Below are positions 21,363-28,910 of a stretch of 28,917 nucleotides of DNA, in pieces (position 1 is the first letter of the stretch; each line of letters begins with the position of its first letter). Source of the DNA: a virus. A program made the position numbers and the translations under genes. The stretch covers positions 1 through 28,917 of IMG/VR virus record IMGVR_UViG_3300035689_000064; one strand, given 5' to 3'. The notes beneath the pieces were generated by a model. That model was not told where the DNA came from and did not search any database. It saw only the letters and a program-made list of their open reading frames with translations.

Positions 21363-21730
21363 TATCTTTGTGATGTTGAGATGATAAAGTACTGCCCCTT
21401 TGGTTTTTAGAATCTCAACAATTCAAAAAATCATTGGGGCATTCTCTTTTTAATGGCGGTGTAAATACGCTTGGTTAAAAGGAGTAAGCGTTACAAGGGG
21501 ATGATGGCACAGCGCAGCGGTAGCATTAAGGACAAAGCCGCAAGACCATCACACGAGCCGAGAATCGTGTTAAAGTAGTGTCCAGGTCAAAGGTCAACGG
21601 TGATACTTTGAAACTTGAAGGTGAGGGACTCATTCGACAGATTGAATCTTAATCATCAAAGGGGAGTGACCACTGAGGTGAAAGTCAGTAGGATATTCTC
21701 ATTCCCTTTTGGTTCAGGATCTATTCTCTA
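21363..21730 (+). ncRNA. candidate structured RNA between early and late blocks
   Basis: No protein gene fits 21335-21764. Starting from a TATCTTTG box (21363-21370; no well-spaced -33 box), the strand can form: TGTTGAGAT/ATCTCAACA (21374-21382 with 21412-21420); TGCCCC/GGGGCA (21393-21398 with 21436-21441), a pseudoknot over the first stem; ACGCTT/AAGCGT (21467-21472 with 21486-21491); TGATGG/CCATCA (21502-21507 with 21546-21551) enclosing GCGG/CCGC; GGACA/TGTCC (21530-21534 with 21579-21583), a second pseudoknot; CACGA/TCGTG (21552-21556 with 21565-21569); TCAAAG/CTTTGA (21587-21592 with 21606-21611); and a final stem of about 14 bp (21655-21668 with 21700-21713). It matches no RNA class I know. 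Confidence 0.55.
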
Positions 21731-21747
21731 GATTAAATAATATTACT

Positions 21748-21755
21748 TATATTTG
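21748..21755 (+). promoter_or_regulatory. TAnnTTTG box before the next rightward gene
   Basis: TATATTTG lies ten bases before the ATG at 21765. No well-placed TTG is seen 17-23 bases upstream, so this is half a promoter by consensus. If used, the message would be nearly leaderless, as at 8035-8050. Confidence 0.45.
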
Positions 21756-21764
21756 TTATTATAT

Positions 21765-22121
21765 ATGATTATACTACCTGCTCAAATCGAATCAATCAAA
21801 TCTCGCAAGGATAGGACAACAGCCATTGTTATTGGCACTAATGAATTAACTCCTACCCAAGCGGGGCAAATATTCAGTCTGCAAAATTCATTCGTTTATT
21901 GCGCTCTAAAAGAGGAGGAGTTTGCTACTAATGAAAAGGAGGTGATGAATGATCTTAAAGCCGACTTTGAAATAGAAAAGAAATCGAATGGTCAAAGGCT
22001 AAGGAATGTCCTTTACAAACTATACGAACAAGACAAAGAAGGATTCTTGACCTTCACTAAATATTACGACCATAAGATGGAACAACTAATAAACCACTTT
22101 AAGACTAAGTTAGAAATATGA
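21765..22121 (+). CDS. conserved phage protein, 118 aa, unknown function
   Basis: The start at ATG 21765 gives MIILPAQIESIKSRKDRTTA; a TTG four codons upstream would overlap the promoter box. The pattern IESIKSRKDRTxxIVIGTxELTPxQAGxxFxLQ followed by LKADFE and a helical C-terminus (QRLRNVLYKLYEQ) recurs in Bacteroidota phages. It suggests a small beta-barrel plus helices, possibly a nucleic-acid-binding accessory protein. No catalytic motif is visible. It is the first protein gene after the structured-RNA stretch. Confidence 0.7.
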   Translation: MIILPAQIESIKSRKDRTTAIVIGTNELTPTQAGQIFSLQNSFVYCALKEEEFATNEKEVMNDLKADFEIEKKSNGQRLRNVLYKLYEQDKEGFLTFTKYYDHKMEQLINHFKTKLEI

Positions 22122-22252
22122 ATAAAGAAAGATTGAAATGTGAAATATTTGATGCTATTATGTGGCTCATTGCTTTCACCATTAAAATAAGTGTGATTGG
22201 ATTAGTAATCTATTCAGTCATTAGATTTGTGAAATGGTCTTGGAATTTGTAA
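22118..22252 (+). CDS. small membrane protein, 44 aa
   Basis: The gene starts at an ATGA overlap with the upstream stop and fills the gap before the methyltransferase. The product (MNKERLKCEIFDAIMWLIAF and on) has one long hydrophobic helix (IMWLIAFTIKISVIGLVIYS) and a short basic-aromatic tail. It is too short to classify. Coupled translation and a clean membrane profile support it. Confidence 0.55.
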   Translation: MNKERLKCEIFDAIMWLIAFTIKISVIGLVIYSVIRFVKWSWNL

Positions 22253-22269
22253 ACATCAAATTTTAACAA

Positions 22270-22905
22270 ATGAAGTTGAGCGACAAGATAACCATTACCA
22301 ATGAAGATAACATGGCATTGATGTCTCGCTATCCTGATGGCTATTTTGATTTAGCCATTGTTGATCCGCCTTATGGGATAAATAAATCATTAAAAGGATG
22401 GGGAAAAGATACTGATGTGCGTCCATTTGGAAGATTGTATAGGCAGCATAGTTGGATTGATGAATTGCCAACAAAAGAATATTTTGATGAATTATTCCGA
22501 GTTTCAAAAAACCAAATAATTTGGGGCGGTAATTATATGACGGAATTTTTGAGTCCTCAAAGAGATTGGATAATTTGGGATAAAAAGCAAAGTGATGGTG
22601 TAAATTTTAGTATGCATGAAATGGCATGGACAAGTTTTAACCACGTGCCAAGATTATATCGTGAAGCCGTTGTTTTAGATAAACTACACCCAACTGAAAA
22701 ACCTATAGGATTATACAAATGGCTTTTAACACAAAAAGCGAAACAAGGCGACAAGATACTTGATACTCATTTGGGCAGTGGTTCCATTGCAATAGCGTGC
22801 CATGATTACGACTTTGAGTTAACAGCGTGTGAGTTGGATTCAGAATATTATGATAACGCAATAAAGCGAATTAAAAGCCATATGGCTCAACAAAAACTTT
22901 TTTAA
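22270..22905 (+). CDS. DNA methyltransferase (DPPY type)
   Basis: This 211-residue protein has motif IV DPPYG at 32-36 in the N-terminal half and the AdoMet-binding motif I region LDTHLGSGS at 164-172 in the C-terminal half, the circularly permuted beta-class order. HPTEKP and ELDSEYYDNAIKRI also fit. It would transfer a methyl group to adenine N6 or cytosine N4; specificity cannot be read. There is no restriction endonuclease beside it, so it is solitary and probably protects phage DNA from host restriction. It lies 17 bases after a small membrane gene and 1 base before the TerS-like gene. Confidence 0.88.
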   Translation: MKLSDKITITNEDNMALMSRYPDGYFDLAIVDPPYGINKSLKGWGKDTDVRPFGRLYRQHSWIDELPTKEYFDELFRVSKNQIIWGGNYMTEFLSPQRDWIIWDKKQSDGVNFSMHEMAWTSFNHVPRLYREAVVLDKLHPTEKPIGLYKWLLTQKAKQGDKILDTHLGSGSIAIACHDYDFELTACELDSEYYDNAIKRIKSHMAQQKLF

Positions 22906-22906
22906 T

Positions 22907-23197
22907 ATGGGATTACCAAAAGGACAAACCAATAACCCAAACGGCAGACCAGTAGGTTCTAAGTCTGAAAAAACAAAGCAATGGGAATCATTGGGTGAAT
23001 CAATCACAGGTCAACAAGCTGAACAATTCAATGCGTTTCTGGATAAGCTATGGTCAAGTCGTAACGATGAAGATAAAATGATAGCGAGTGAGTTGTATCT
23101 CAAAACTCTTGAATACTTCAAACCTAAGCAGGCAAGAAATACCATTGTCGGAGATACCGACAACCCAGTGCAAATAATCATATCTGACAAATTGTAA
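22907..23197 (+). CDS. putative terminase small subunit / DUF5681-like DNA-binding protein
   Basis: The 96-residue product opens with GLPKGQTNNPNGRPVGSKSE, a basic Asn/Gly-rich motif seen in small-terminase-like and DUF5681-type proteins, followed by a helical core (QQAEQFNAFLDKLW, KMIASELYLKTLEYFKPKQA) and an extended tail. If this is TerS it would recognise phage DNA for packaging, with TerL encoded more than 6 kb away on the other strand. The helical core and motif are visible; the terminase function is inferred from families I know. Confidence 0.55.
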   Translation: MGLPKGQTNNPNGRPVGSKSEKTKQWESLGESITGQQAEQFNAFLDKLWSSRNDEDKMIASELYLKTLEYFKPKQARNTIVGDTDNPVQIIISDKL

Positions 23198-23214
23198 GCA
23201 ATCTACTGAACAAA

Positions 23215-23445
23215 ATGAGAGCGATAATCGAATTTGATTTAGACGAACCAACCGACATTGAGGCTCACAAACGTTTTACCAACTTGAATGGGGTGTATGT
23301 TGCCCTTTGGGAATTCGATCAAGAGATGCGTAGACAAATCAAGTATAATACCCAAGAGTATAATGGTGAGCAATTGGACGCACTGGATAAACTTCGGGAT
23401 AAATTTTACGAGATACTCAATGATAATCAAATAAAAATAGACTAA
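23215..23445 (+). CDS. conserved phage protein, 76 aa
   Basis: The product begins MRAIIEFDLDEPTDIEAHKR and ends in a helix KLRDKFYEILNDNQIKID. This AIIEF(D/N)L ... LWEFDQEMR ... KFYEILNDN pattern is common in small phage proteins of Bacteroidota and Firmicutes. The function is unknown; an alpha/beta fold is likely. It lies in a run of small coupled genes, overlapping the next start by 1 base. Confidence 0.7.
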   Translation: MRAIIEFDLDEPTDIEAHKRFTNLNGVYVALWEFDQEMRRQIKYNTQEYNGEQLDALDKLRDKFYEILNDNQIKID

Positions 23446-23651
23446 TGACGGCAAAGGAAAAGGCTCAAGACATTTATGATAAAGTCTATAATGGGATGGG
23501 CAATGGTGTGCCTAAAAAATATGCACTCAAATGCGCTACGATTTTCATTGATGAAATGATAGACTACTTAGCTGAATGGGCTGATGAGGATGGTGCTGCG
23601 CTGCACGTTATTTACTTATCACAAGTTAAAAATGAAATAATAAAGTTATGA
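23445..23651 (+). CDS. conserved small helical phage protein, 68 aa
   Basis: The pattern KEKAQDIYDKVYNGM, KYALKCATIFIDEMIDYL, YLSQVKNEIIKL is a recurrent small helical phage protein in which the middle helix usually reads A-x-x-x-V/I-D-E-I. The function is unknown. It overlaps its neighbours by 1 base upstream and 4 bases downstream, so it is translationally coupled. Confidence 0.7.
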   Translation: MTAKEKAQDIYDKVYNGMGNGVPKKYALKCATIFIDEMIDYLAEWADEDGAALHVIYLSQVKNEIIKL

Positions 23652-23827
23652 TGGATCAAGACCAAGCAAAAGAAACAGCCAAGCACACATACACTATGTG
23701 CGTTCTATTTGGCTTATGGCTACAACAAAAGGAGCAACGCAAACGCCTTGCGAAAACTGAAATGGTGAGACTATTTGATGAATGGATGGATAAGATTTTA
23801 GACGATGTCAACAATGCAAAAGATTAA
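23648..23827 (+). CDS. small helical protein, 59 aa
   Basis: It starts at ATG 23648 in an ATGA overlap with the upstream stop (a second ATG follows directly) and overlaps the tail-chaperone start by 23 bases. The product (MMDQDQAKETAKHTYTMCVL and on) is helical and charged, with LQQKEQRKRLAKTEMVRLFDEW in the middle. I do not recognise it. Coupling at both ends supports translation. Confidence 0.55.
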   Translation: MMDQDQAKETAKHTYTMCVLFGLWLQQKEQRKRLAKTEMVRLFDEWMDKILDDVNNAKD

Positions 23828-24392
23828 GTTATCCCTTGACTATAATACCATAACGGTAAAGCAGTATGTTGACTTCCTGAATAATGAAGGCAATGATATT
23901 GGTCAAGTGTCCGCTATAATGGGACAGTCCAAAGACTTTGTGCGTAAGCTTACACCTGAGGATATGGAGAAAGTTATCAATGGCTTTCGTGAGGTCATTG
24001 CTAACCCAATGGCAAACCACCAACACAAATGGAATCGGTACGGATTCATTCCGGATATCAATAAAATTTCATTCGGTGAATGGTTAGACCTTGATACCAA
24101 CTGCAAAGACTTTCCAAAGAATCTTCCAAAGCTATTGTCTATCCTATACCGTCCCATCTCATCTGAGATTGGAACTAAGTACAAGATTGAGCAGTATACT
24201 GCCGACCATCTATCCAATGCAAAAGACTTTGAGTCTATGCCGTTATCAATTGCGAATGGTGCGCTGCTTTTTTTTTCGACTATCGAAAGCGAATTAGTGA
24301 CCACTTCCCTCTCGTTTTTAGAGCAGCAGATCCAGGAGAACTTGACGAAGGCGATGAAGATAATGGAGGAGGAGTTGCAACAAGCGAACTAG
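23805..24392 (+). CDS. tail assembly chaperone, short form (gpG-like)
   Basis: The 195-residue product has features of tail assembly chaperones of this phage group: an N-terminal domain (ITVKQYVDFLNNEGNDIGQVSAI), the central GFIPDINKISFGEWLDLDTNCKDF block, LPKLLSILYRPI and the helical GALLFFSTIES ... FLEQQIQENL end. It would hold the tape measure soluble during tail assembly. A T9 slippery run at 24268-24276 allows -1 shifting into an extended form, as in the lambda G/GT pair. The start could also be the ATG at 23814. Confidence 0.75.
   Translation: MSTMQKIKLSLDYNTITVKQYVDFLNNEGNDIGQVSAIMGQSKDFVRKLTPEDMEKVINGFREVIANPMANHQHKWNRYGFIPDINKISFGEWLDLDTNCKDFPKNLPKLLSILYRPISSEIGTKYKIEQYTADHLSNAKDFESMPLSIANGALLFFSTIESELVTTSLSFLEQQIQENLTKAMKIMEEELQQAN
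24268..24276 (+). other. -1 ribosomal frameshift site, T9
   Basis: Nine T residues form a slippery T-TTT-TTT heptamer in the frame CTT-TTT-TTT-TCG. Slippage by -1 joins the first 157 codons of the chaperone gene to the frame that runs to 24559. That frame opens at 24233 and has no ATG. Confidence 0.7.
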
Positions 24393-24559
24393 CGGAACGC
24401 TACGGATGGTTTCACGTAATCGAAGAGTTAGCCGACAGAGATGTGACCAAGTTCGATGCCATCACAGAGACGCAAGCATCTACCATCTTTGCACACTTAT
24501 CATACCGGATAGATTATTACAATTTCCAGAAACAATTGCTGTCTAAAAATGAACATTAA
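24275..24559 (+). CDS. frameshifted extension of the tail assembly chaperone (gpT-like)
   Basis: After -1 slippage the frame reads FDYRKRISDHFPLVFRAAD, an acidic Gly-rich linker (ELDEGDEDNGGG), then a compact domain SELAERYGWFHVIEELADRD ... FDAITETQASTIFAHLSY and stops at TAA 24557-24559. This gives 94 residues and a fused product of 251. The YGWFHVIEELA block looks conserved and is not a random shadow frame. No ATG lies in the open stretch from 24233, so it can only be made by frameshifting or from a rare start. By analogy, the minor fused form would bridge the tape measure and tail-tube protein. Confidence 0.7.
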   Translation, partial: FDYRKRISDHFPLVFRAADPGELDEGDEDNGGGVATSELAERYGWFHVIEELADRDVTKFDAITETQASTIFAHLSYRIDYYNFQKQLLSKNEH

Positions 24560-24574
24560 AGCTACTTAACTTAT

Positions 24575-25045
24575 ATGAGCGATTCATCACTATACACGTA
24601 TAACGTAGTCATTGGTAAATTCGAGGATTTCTCCAATAGCCACGCACTAATCAGAAGGTTCACACACGGACAAATATCCCAAGCTGACTTGGAGAAAGAA
24701 GGTGAGTGGCCTTGGATGCACGTTACACCAACATCATTTTCATTTGATTCAGGTGCGTTGACCTATTCCTTTGATGTTTACTTCGCAGATTTGCCACGTG
24801 ACAAAGAGGAAAAGACGGAGTATCAGCGTCAATCAATGAGTGAGTGTATTCAATTGGCAGGAGACTTTGTTGCAATGCTCGAAAATGGGAGCATCTTTGA
24901 TGAATCAGTTGTATTGGGAAAGCCAATTTCAGCGCAGCCATTTATTGAAGAATTTTCGCACGTCTTAACAGGTGTGCAATTGTCCATTGACATCACAGTG
25001 GATTATCAGTGGAACGCTTGCATAATTCCTTACATAGGCGAATAA
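24575..25045 (+). CDS. putative tail completion / terminator-like protein
   Basis: This 156-residue protein follows the chaperone pair. The order HALIRRFTHGQ, EGEWPWMHVTPTSFSF, GALTYSFDVYFADLP, ECIQLAGDFVAML, QPFIEEFSHVLTGVQLSIDI and WNACIIP is a pattern I know from one small protein in tail modules of Bacteroidota phages. Its alpha/beta make-up fits a tail terminator or neck protein, but this is a structural guess. Its TAA shares one base with the ATG of the next gene. Confidence 0.55.
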   Translation: MSDSSLYTYNVVIGKFEDFSNSHALIRRFTHGQISQADLEKEGEWPWMHVTPTSFSFDSGALTYSFDVYFADLPRDKEEKTEYQRQSMSECIQLAGDFVAMLENGSIFDESVVLGKPISAQPFIEEFSHVLTGVQLSIDITVDYQWNACIIPYIGE

Positions 25046-26310
25046 TGAAGAAACTGCAATACACTACAAATGATCCTGCTGCAAGTACTGACTATTTAGC
25101 TGCGGACAACACTTGGAAAACAATACCAGGCGGTGGGGGTGGGAGTGGTATACCTCACGGCAATACTTCAGGGACGGATACTTACACAACCACAATTAGT
25201 GGGGTGATTGCTTACAATGATGCGGATGCGTTCTTGATTAGGTTTGTGATTGGCAATACAACTTCAGCAACGCTAAACATCAACTCACTTGGTGCGATTC
25301 CATTGTACCGAAATAATGATGGTGAGGTGATTGGTGGTGATATTATTAGTGGTGCTGAAATGCTATGCGTTTACAACTCCACAACTAACCGATTTCAAGT
25401 TATTGGCACTGCTCCAAATACATTGCTCAGTTATGTGACCAATGCTGAATCCACAACCATAACAAAAGGACAAGCGGTATACGCATTTGGTGGGCAAGGT
25501 GACCGTCTTAAAGTTAAGTTAGCAAGCAATACAACGGATGCACTTTCGGCGCAGACTATTGGTGTGGTATTGTCTACTTCAATAGGTGCGAATCAGAAAG
25601 GATTGATAATAATGCAAGGTCAAATTGATGGTCTAAATCTTTTCCCTACTTCAACGTGGGCGGATGGTGATCCAGTTTATCTTGGCTCAACTGCAGGTTC
25701 GTTTAGTCACACCAAACCACTTGCACCAAATCATTTGGTTTATCTTGGATTCGTTACAACTGCCAGTAATGGGAGTGCAGGGCGTATGTATGTACGTGTG
25801 CAGAATGGTTATGAATTAGGAGAAATTCATGATGTATCTTTAACATCGCCTACTAATGGTCAAGTATTAACCTATAATTCATCAACTGACTTATGGGTTA
25901 ATCAAACACCAACTGTATCCACGTCAAAATCATTTTTAATAACATTTTTAGATAACACTATTTCTGCATCAACTACATCTTATATTACTTTTGGTAGCAC
26001 AAGTTTTTTAAGTGTTGAAGCTAATAGGCTTACAGTAGCTCCTGCAGCATCTACTTTCTCTAAATTTTACGTTAAAATTTACACCTCACAAAGTGGAACT
26101 GGCTCTTTGGTTTTTACCTTAAGAAAAAATCAAGTTGATACCGCAGTAGTTACAACCATTGCAGCAGGGAGCGCAAGTGGAACGGAAGCAAATAGTGGAG
26201 CAACCTCAGTAGCTTTTAGCGCAGGAGATGATATTGGTATAAAGGCAGTCAATAACGCAACTGCAACAAGTGGAAGGGTTATGAACTTATCATGCCAGGT
26301 GGAAATATGA
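25045..26310 (+). CDS. tail fibre protein
   Basis: Start ATG 25045 (MKKLQYTTNDPAASTDYLAA) is preferred over 25009 because it abuts the upstream stop. The 421-residue protein has a Gly5 linker at about 30 (IPGGGGGSGIPHG), a Thr/Asn-rich beta domain (YTTTISGVIAYNDADAF, NSLGAIPLYR, NSTTNRFQVIGT), a second domain with QAVYAFGGQGDRLKVKLA, and a C-terminal beta sandwich (LVFTLRKNQVDTAVVTT, VAFSAGDDIGIKAVNNA) resembling receptor-binding tips. The DNA of the last 400 bases is more AT-rich than the rest. It is likely a host-recognition fibre. Confidence 0.65.
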   Translation: MKKLQYTTNDPAASTDYLAADNTWKTIPGGGGGSGIPHGNTSGTDTYTTTISGVIAYNDADAFLIRFVIGNTTSATLNINSLGAIPLYRNNDGEVIGGDIISGAEMLCVYNSTTNRFQVIGTAPNTLLSYVTNAESTTITKGQAVYAFGGQGDRLKVKLASNTTDALSAQTIGVVLSTSIGANQKGLIIMQGQIDGLNLFPTSTWADGDPVYLGSTAGSFSHTKPLAPNHLVYLGFVTTASNGSAGRMYVRVQNGYELGEIHDVSLTSPTNGQVLTYNSSTDLWVNQTPTVSTSKSFLITFLDNTISASTTSYITFGSTSFLSVEANRLTVAPAASTFSKFYVKIYTSQSGTGSLVFTLRKNQVDTAVVTTIAAGSASGTEANSGATSVAFSAGDDIGIKAVNNATATSGRVMNLSCQVEI

Positions 26311-26504
26311 GATATATAATTACAACAAAAGGAGAGTTGCAAATCTTAGAAGTTATTGGGTACAATATCTTTTTTGGATGGGATATGAGCGATGATTACG
26401 CACCATTTAGGAACGCACTAATTGAAAAGGGTATTGATGCCTTTGTTGACCTTTTAATTGAAGATAGTAACACCGCATTTTTAACGTTCACCAATGGCTA
26501 CTAA
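26307..26504 (+). CDS. small protein downstream of the fibre, 65 aa
   Basis: It starts at an ATGA overlap with the fibre gene stop and overlaps the next gene by 11 bases. The product (MRYIITTKGELQILEVIGYN ... FFGWDMSDDYAPFRNALIEK) is small and mixed alpha/beta. I do not recognise it. It may be a fibre chaperone by analogy with genes found just after fibres, but this is only positional. Confidence 0.55.
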   Translation: MRYIITTKGELQILEVIGYNIFFGWDMSDDYAPFRNALIEKGIDAFVDLLIEDSNTAFLTFTNGY

Positions 26505-27069
26505 TCCAATCAATGAATTGATGAACGAGTTTGGGCAGGAGGTTGTGGAACGTGCTATGCTCAATCTTGGTGTATATCGCACCGTGAACGGAAAGAAACG
26601 CAGGGCGGTCGCATCTGACACATTACGCAAGTCATTGACGTACCGGTACGATAGCAAATATAGACGCATTGATTTCTTTGCGAAAGGTACTGCGAGTGAA
26701 TATTCGGTATTTGTTGAAGAGGGTGTGAATGGTTATCAGGTTAATAACAACTCTCGATTTTCATTTAGAAAAAAGTCGGTTGATGTGGATGCGATTCGTA
26801 ACTGGATGAAGATTAAACGCATACAACCACGTGAACCAAATGGGGCATTCAAAAAGTTCGCTACTCCAAAAGCAAAGGAAGATGCTACCGATTGGATGGC
26901 AAGTAAGATAGCAAGGTCAATAGCACGGAGGGGTATCAAACCACTATTCTATTTTAGAGATGCCGTGAATGAAACGGTAGTCGATTTTAACGATAGATTT
27001 TTAGCAGCCTTAAAAGGTGAAATCACAATAGCAATCGAAGAAAATTTACAAGGTAAAATAAAAATATAA
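26494..27069 (+). CDS. HK97 gp10-like neck / tail completion protein
   Basis: The 191-residue basic protein has LRKSLTYRYDSKYRRIDFFA followed by EYSVFVEEGVNG, the typical phage gp10-like arrangement of a strand pair ending in Y-(S/A)-x-(F/Y)-V-E-x-G, then AIRNWMKIKRIQPRE, SIARRGIKPLFYFRDAVNE and a helical C-terminus. Members of that family join head and tail. Position between the fibre and a large tail protein is compatible. The first residues overlap the previous gene by 11 bases and the stop overlaps the next start by one base. Confidence 0.6.
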   Translation: MATNPINELMNEFGQEVVERAMLNLGVYRTVNGKKRRAVASDTLRKSLTYRYDSKYRRIDFFAKGTASEYSVFVEEGVNGYQVNNNSRFSFRKKSVDVDAIRNWMKIKRIQPREPNGAFKKFATPKAKEDATDWMASKIARSIARRGIKPLFYFRDAVNETVVDFNDRFLAALKGEITIAIEENLQGKIKI

Positions 27070-28910
27070 TGGCATACAACGCAGCAGTCAGAGGTCTTTC
27101 AGCGCAAGGAGTAGATGAATTCAAAGGAATGTGCTACTCAAACAACGATGTCTCATTCACAATGACTTCATCCGAGTTCGCAAATAGTGGCTTCAAATAC
27201 GTGGTAGAAATAGAAGATTCATTAACTGGCAATGAGTACAAATTTTATATTGCGCCCAATGCGGTAGGTAGTGGTGTATTTAATGCAAAGACTATCTTTA
27301 ACCAATTAGTAACGACTGGCGTAACTATTCCCAATAGTGATGATGTGATACTGCAAATATCCGATGCGTTAGTAATGAATGATAATTTAGTGGGAAAATT
27401 CAAGATACGACTTTTTGAGGGATATGATGTAGCAGGGGTATTCACTGAGGACGATTCAGTCACAGTTACCTATGATTTGATGTGCGTATATGGCAAAGGT
27501 AAAAGCAATTTCCTTGTAATGGGTAGTAACGACACCAAACCAATCGCACTTAGCCAATGCTACGACAATACGATAGGTTTTAACGCTGAGACCATAGCTT
27601 CACGGATCAATATTCCTGCGACATTACAACAAGAGGTTATCAATTGGCAACGCATATCAAGGTCTAATGTTACAGGCGCTCAGGATAGCGCATACAAGAT
27701 TCTTTCTTGGATTGCGGATGATGGCACTTTCATAAATCAAAACTATCCCTACGTAAACATTGAGAATTTTAGATATGTATTATATGACAACGCATATGCT
27801 GAAATCATAACATTTGACATTCTTATGGCATTCTTAGATGGCGCATTAATTCATATTCCTGCAGGATTAAAGAACTTAGTGGATGGCGCATATATATCTC
27901 AAGAACAAGCTGACGATACATCCTTTTGGACAATAGTTGGAATTGACGTAGCAGAGGATGAGGTGACTGCGAAGTACGGATTTTATATTGATGAGGATTG
28001 CAAACACAATCCAGTGCATTTGTATTGGTTAAATCAATTAGGTGGATGGGATAGCTACTCTTTCATAAAAAAGAATGAGCGTTCTATTGATGTCGAAAAG
28101 AAAAGATACAAGACATATCTTGGCAACTATAATACGGCGGATGTTGATACTCCATTTGACACAAAGAATTATTCAAGGTCACTCAATGAGCGTGAGCCCA
28201 TTACAAAGACATTCATCAATTTAACAAGCGATTGGGTAACTGAGAGTGAATATAAGTGGATGAAAGACTTGTTCTACTCAAAATCAGTATGGATGGTTGA
28301 TGACAACGTTGATGGTTACACTATTCTCCCTGTTGTTGTTGAGGACACAAACTATTTGATGCGCCGTGAAAGGAATAGTCGTAAATATAACCAATCATTG
28401 CGCCTTCAATTAGCGAACGAATATGATACGCTGAATATTACTGCGAGTCAATATCCAATACCAGGCCCTGATCCTTGCGTATTCTTTGATACATTTACTT
28501 ATATATCTGGTTCTGCTCCATCAATTACTTTAGGTACTAATTTAGGTGATGCGTGTAATTTAGTTTTGACCAATGCAACGCCTGGTAGATATTGTACAAT
28601 TGGAGTAGGTGTGATTGGTGATACTCCCGTACAAGGTCAATCGTATTACGTACAAATTGACTACACTACAGCCATGCCATCACAACCGCCTGCAAAAAGA
28701 TTTGGATGGATTAAATTAGGCAATATGTTAAGCGGTGGAACTATTACATATTTTGATATGATGGATCCAGGAACTCCAATTATCGCGACAGGTGTATGGG
28801 GTGGAAACAATGGCAATATTGGTTATTTTGATTTTCGTCTACCCGCAGGGTGGTTAGGTACTATTTCAGGAAACGTTTATATCACTATTGGATTCGGTAA
28901 CTGCCCATAA
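27069..28910 (+). CDS. large tail protein (distal tail / tip), 613 aa
   Basis: This beta-rich structural protein begins MAYNAAVRGLSAQGVDEFKG. Its middle contains WQRISRSNVTGAQDSAYKIL, FYIDEDCKHNPVHLYWLNQLGGWDSY, RSLNEREPITKTFINLTSDW and EYKWMKDLFYSKSVWMV, all of which I recall from large tail proteins of Bacteroidota phages. The final 150 residues, after a Pro-rich hinge (PIPGPDPC), are Gly/Thr/Tyr-rich and may be a carbohydrate-binding tip. It crosses the contig joint; the last 39 codons appear twice. It is followed at 9 bases by the 1000-residue tail gene on the circle. Confidence 0.7.
   Translation: MAYNAAVRGLSAQGVDEFKGMCYSNNDVSFTMTSSEFANSGFKYVVEIEDSLTGNEYKFYIAPNAVGSGVFNAKTIFNQLVTTGVTIPNSDDVILQISDALVMNDNLVGKFKIRLFEGYDVAGVFTEDDSVTVTYDLMCVYGKGKSNFLVMGSNDTKPIALSQCYDNTIGFNAETIASRINIPATLQQEVINWQRISRSNVTGAQDSAYKILSWIADDGTFINQNYPYVNIENFRYVLYDNAYAEIITFDILMAFLDGALIHIPAGLKNLVDGAYISQEQADDTSFWTIVGIDVAEDEVTAKYGFYIDEDCKHNPVHLYWLNQLGGWDSYSFIKKNERSIDVEKKRYKTYLGNYNTADVDTPFDTKNYSRSLNEREPITKTFINLTSDWVTESEYKWMKDLFYSKSVWMVDDNVDGYTILPVVVEDTNYLMRRERNSRKYNQSLRLQLANEYDTLNITASQYPIPGPDPCVFFDTFTYISGSAPSITLGTNLGDACNLVLTNATPGRYCTIGVGVIGDTPVQGQSYYVQIDYTTAMPSQPPAKRFGWIKLGNMLSGGTITYFDMMDPGTPIIATGVWGGNNGNIGYFDFRLPAGWLGTISGNVYITIGFGNCP

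Noticed and set aside
21502-21551. tRNA-like D-arm string (GCGCAGCGGTAGC) in the noncoding region
   Set aside because: There is no matching acceptor stem, anticodon arm or T-arm with TTCGA at the right distance, so it is not a tRNA. The string fits the local stems of the larger RNA better.
21363-21764. Group I or group II self-splicing intron
   Set aside because: No interrupted gene flanks the region, no domain V hairpin or group I P7 core could be placed, and there is no intron-encoded endonuclease or reverse transcriptase.
24371-24559. Separate small gene after the tail chaperone
   Set aside because: The open frame has no ATG and continues upstream across the T9 run, so the frameshift extension explains it better.
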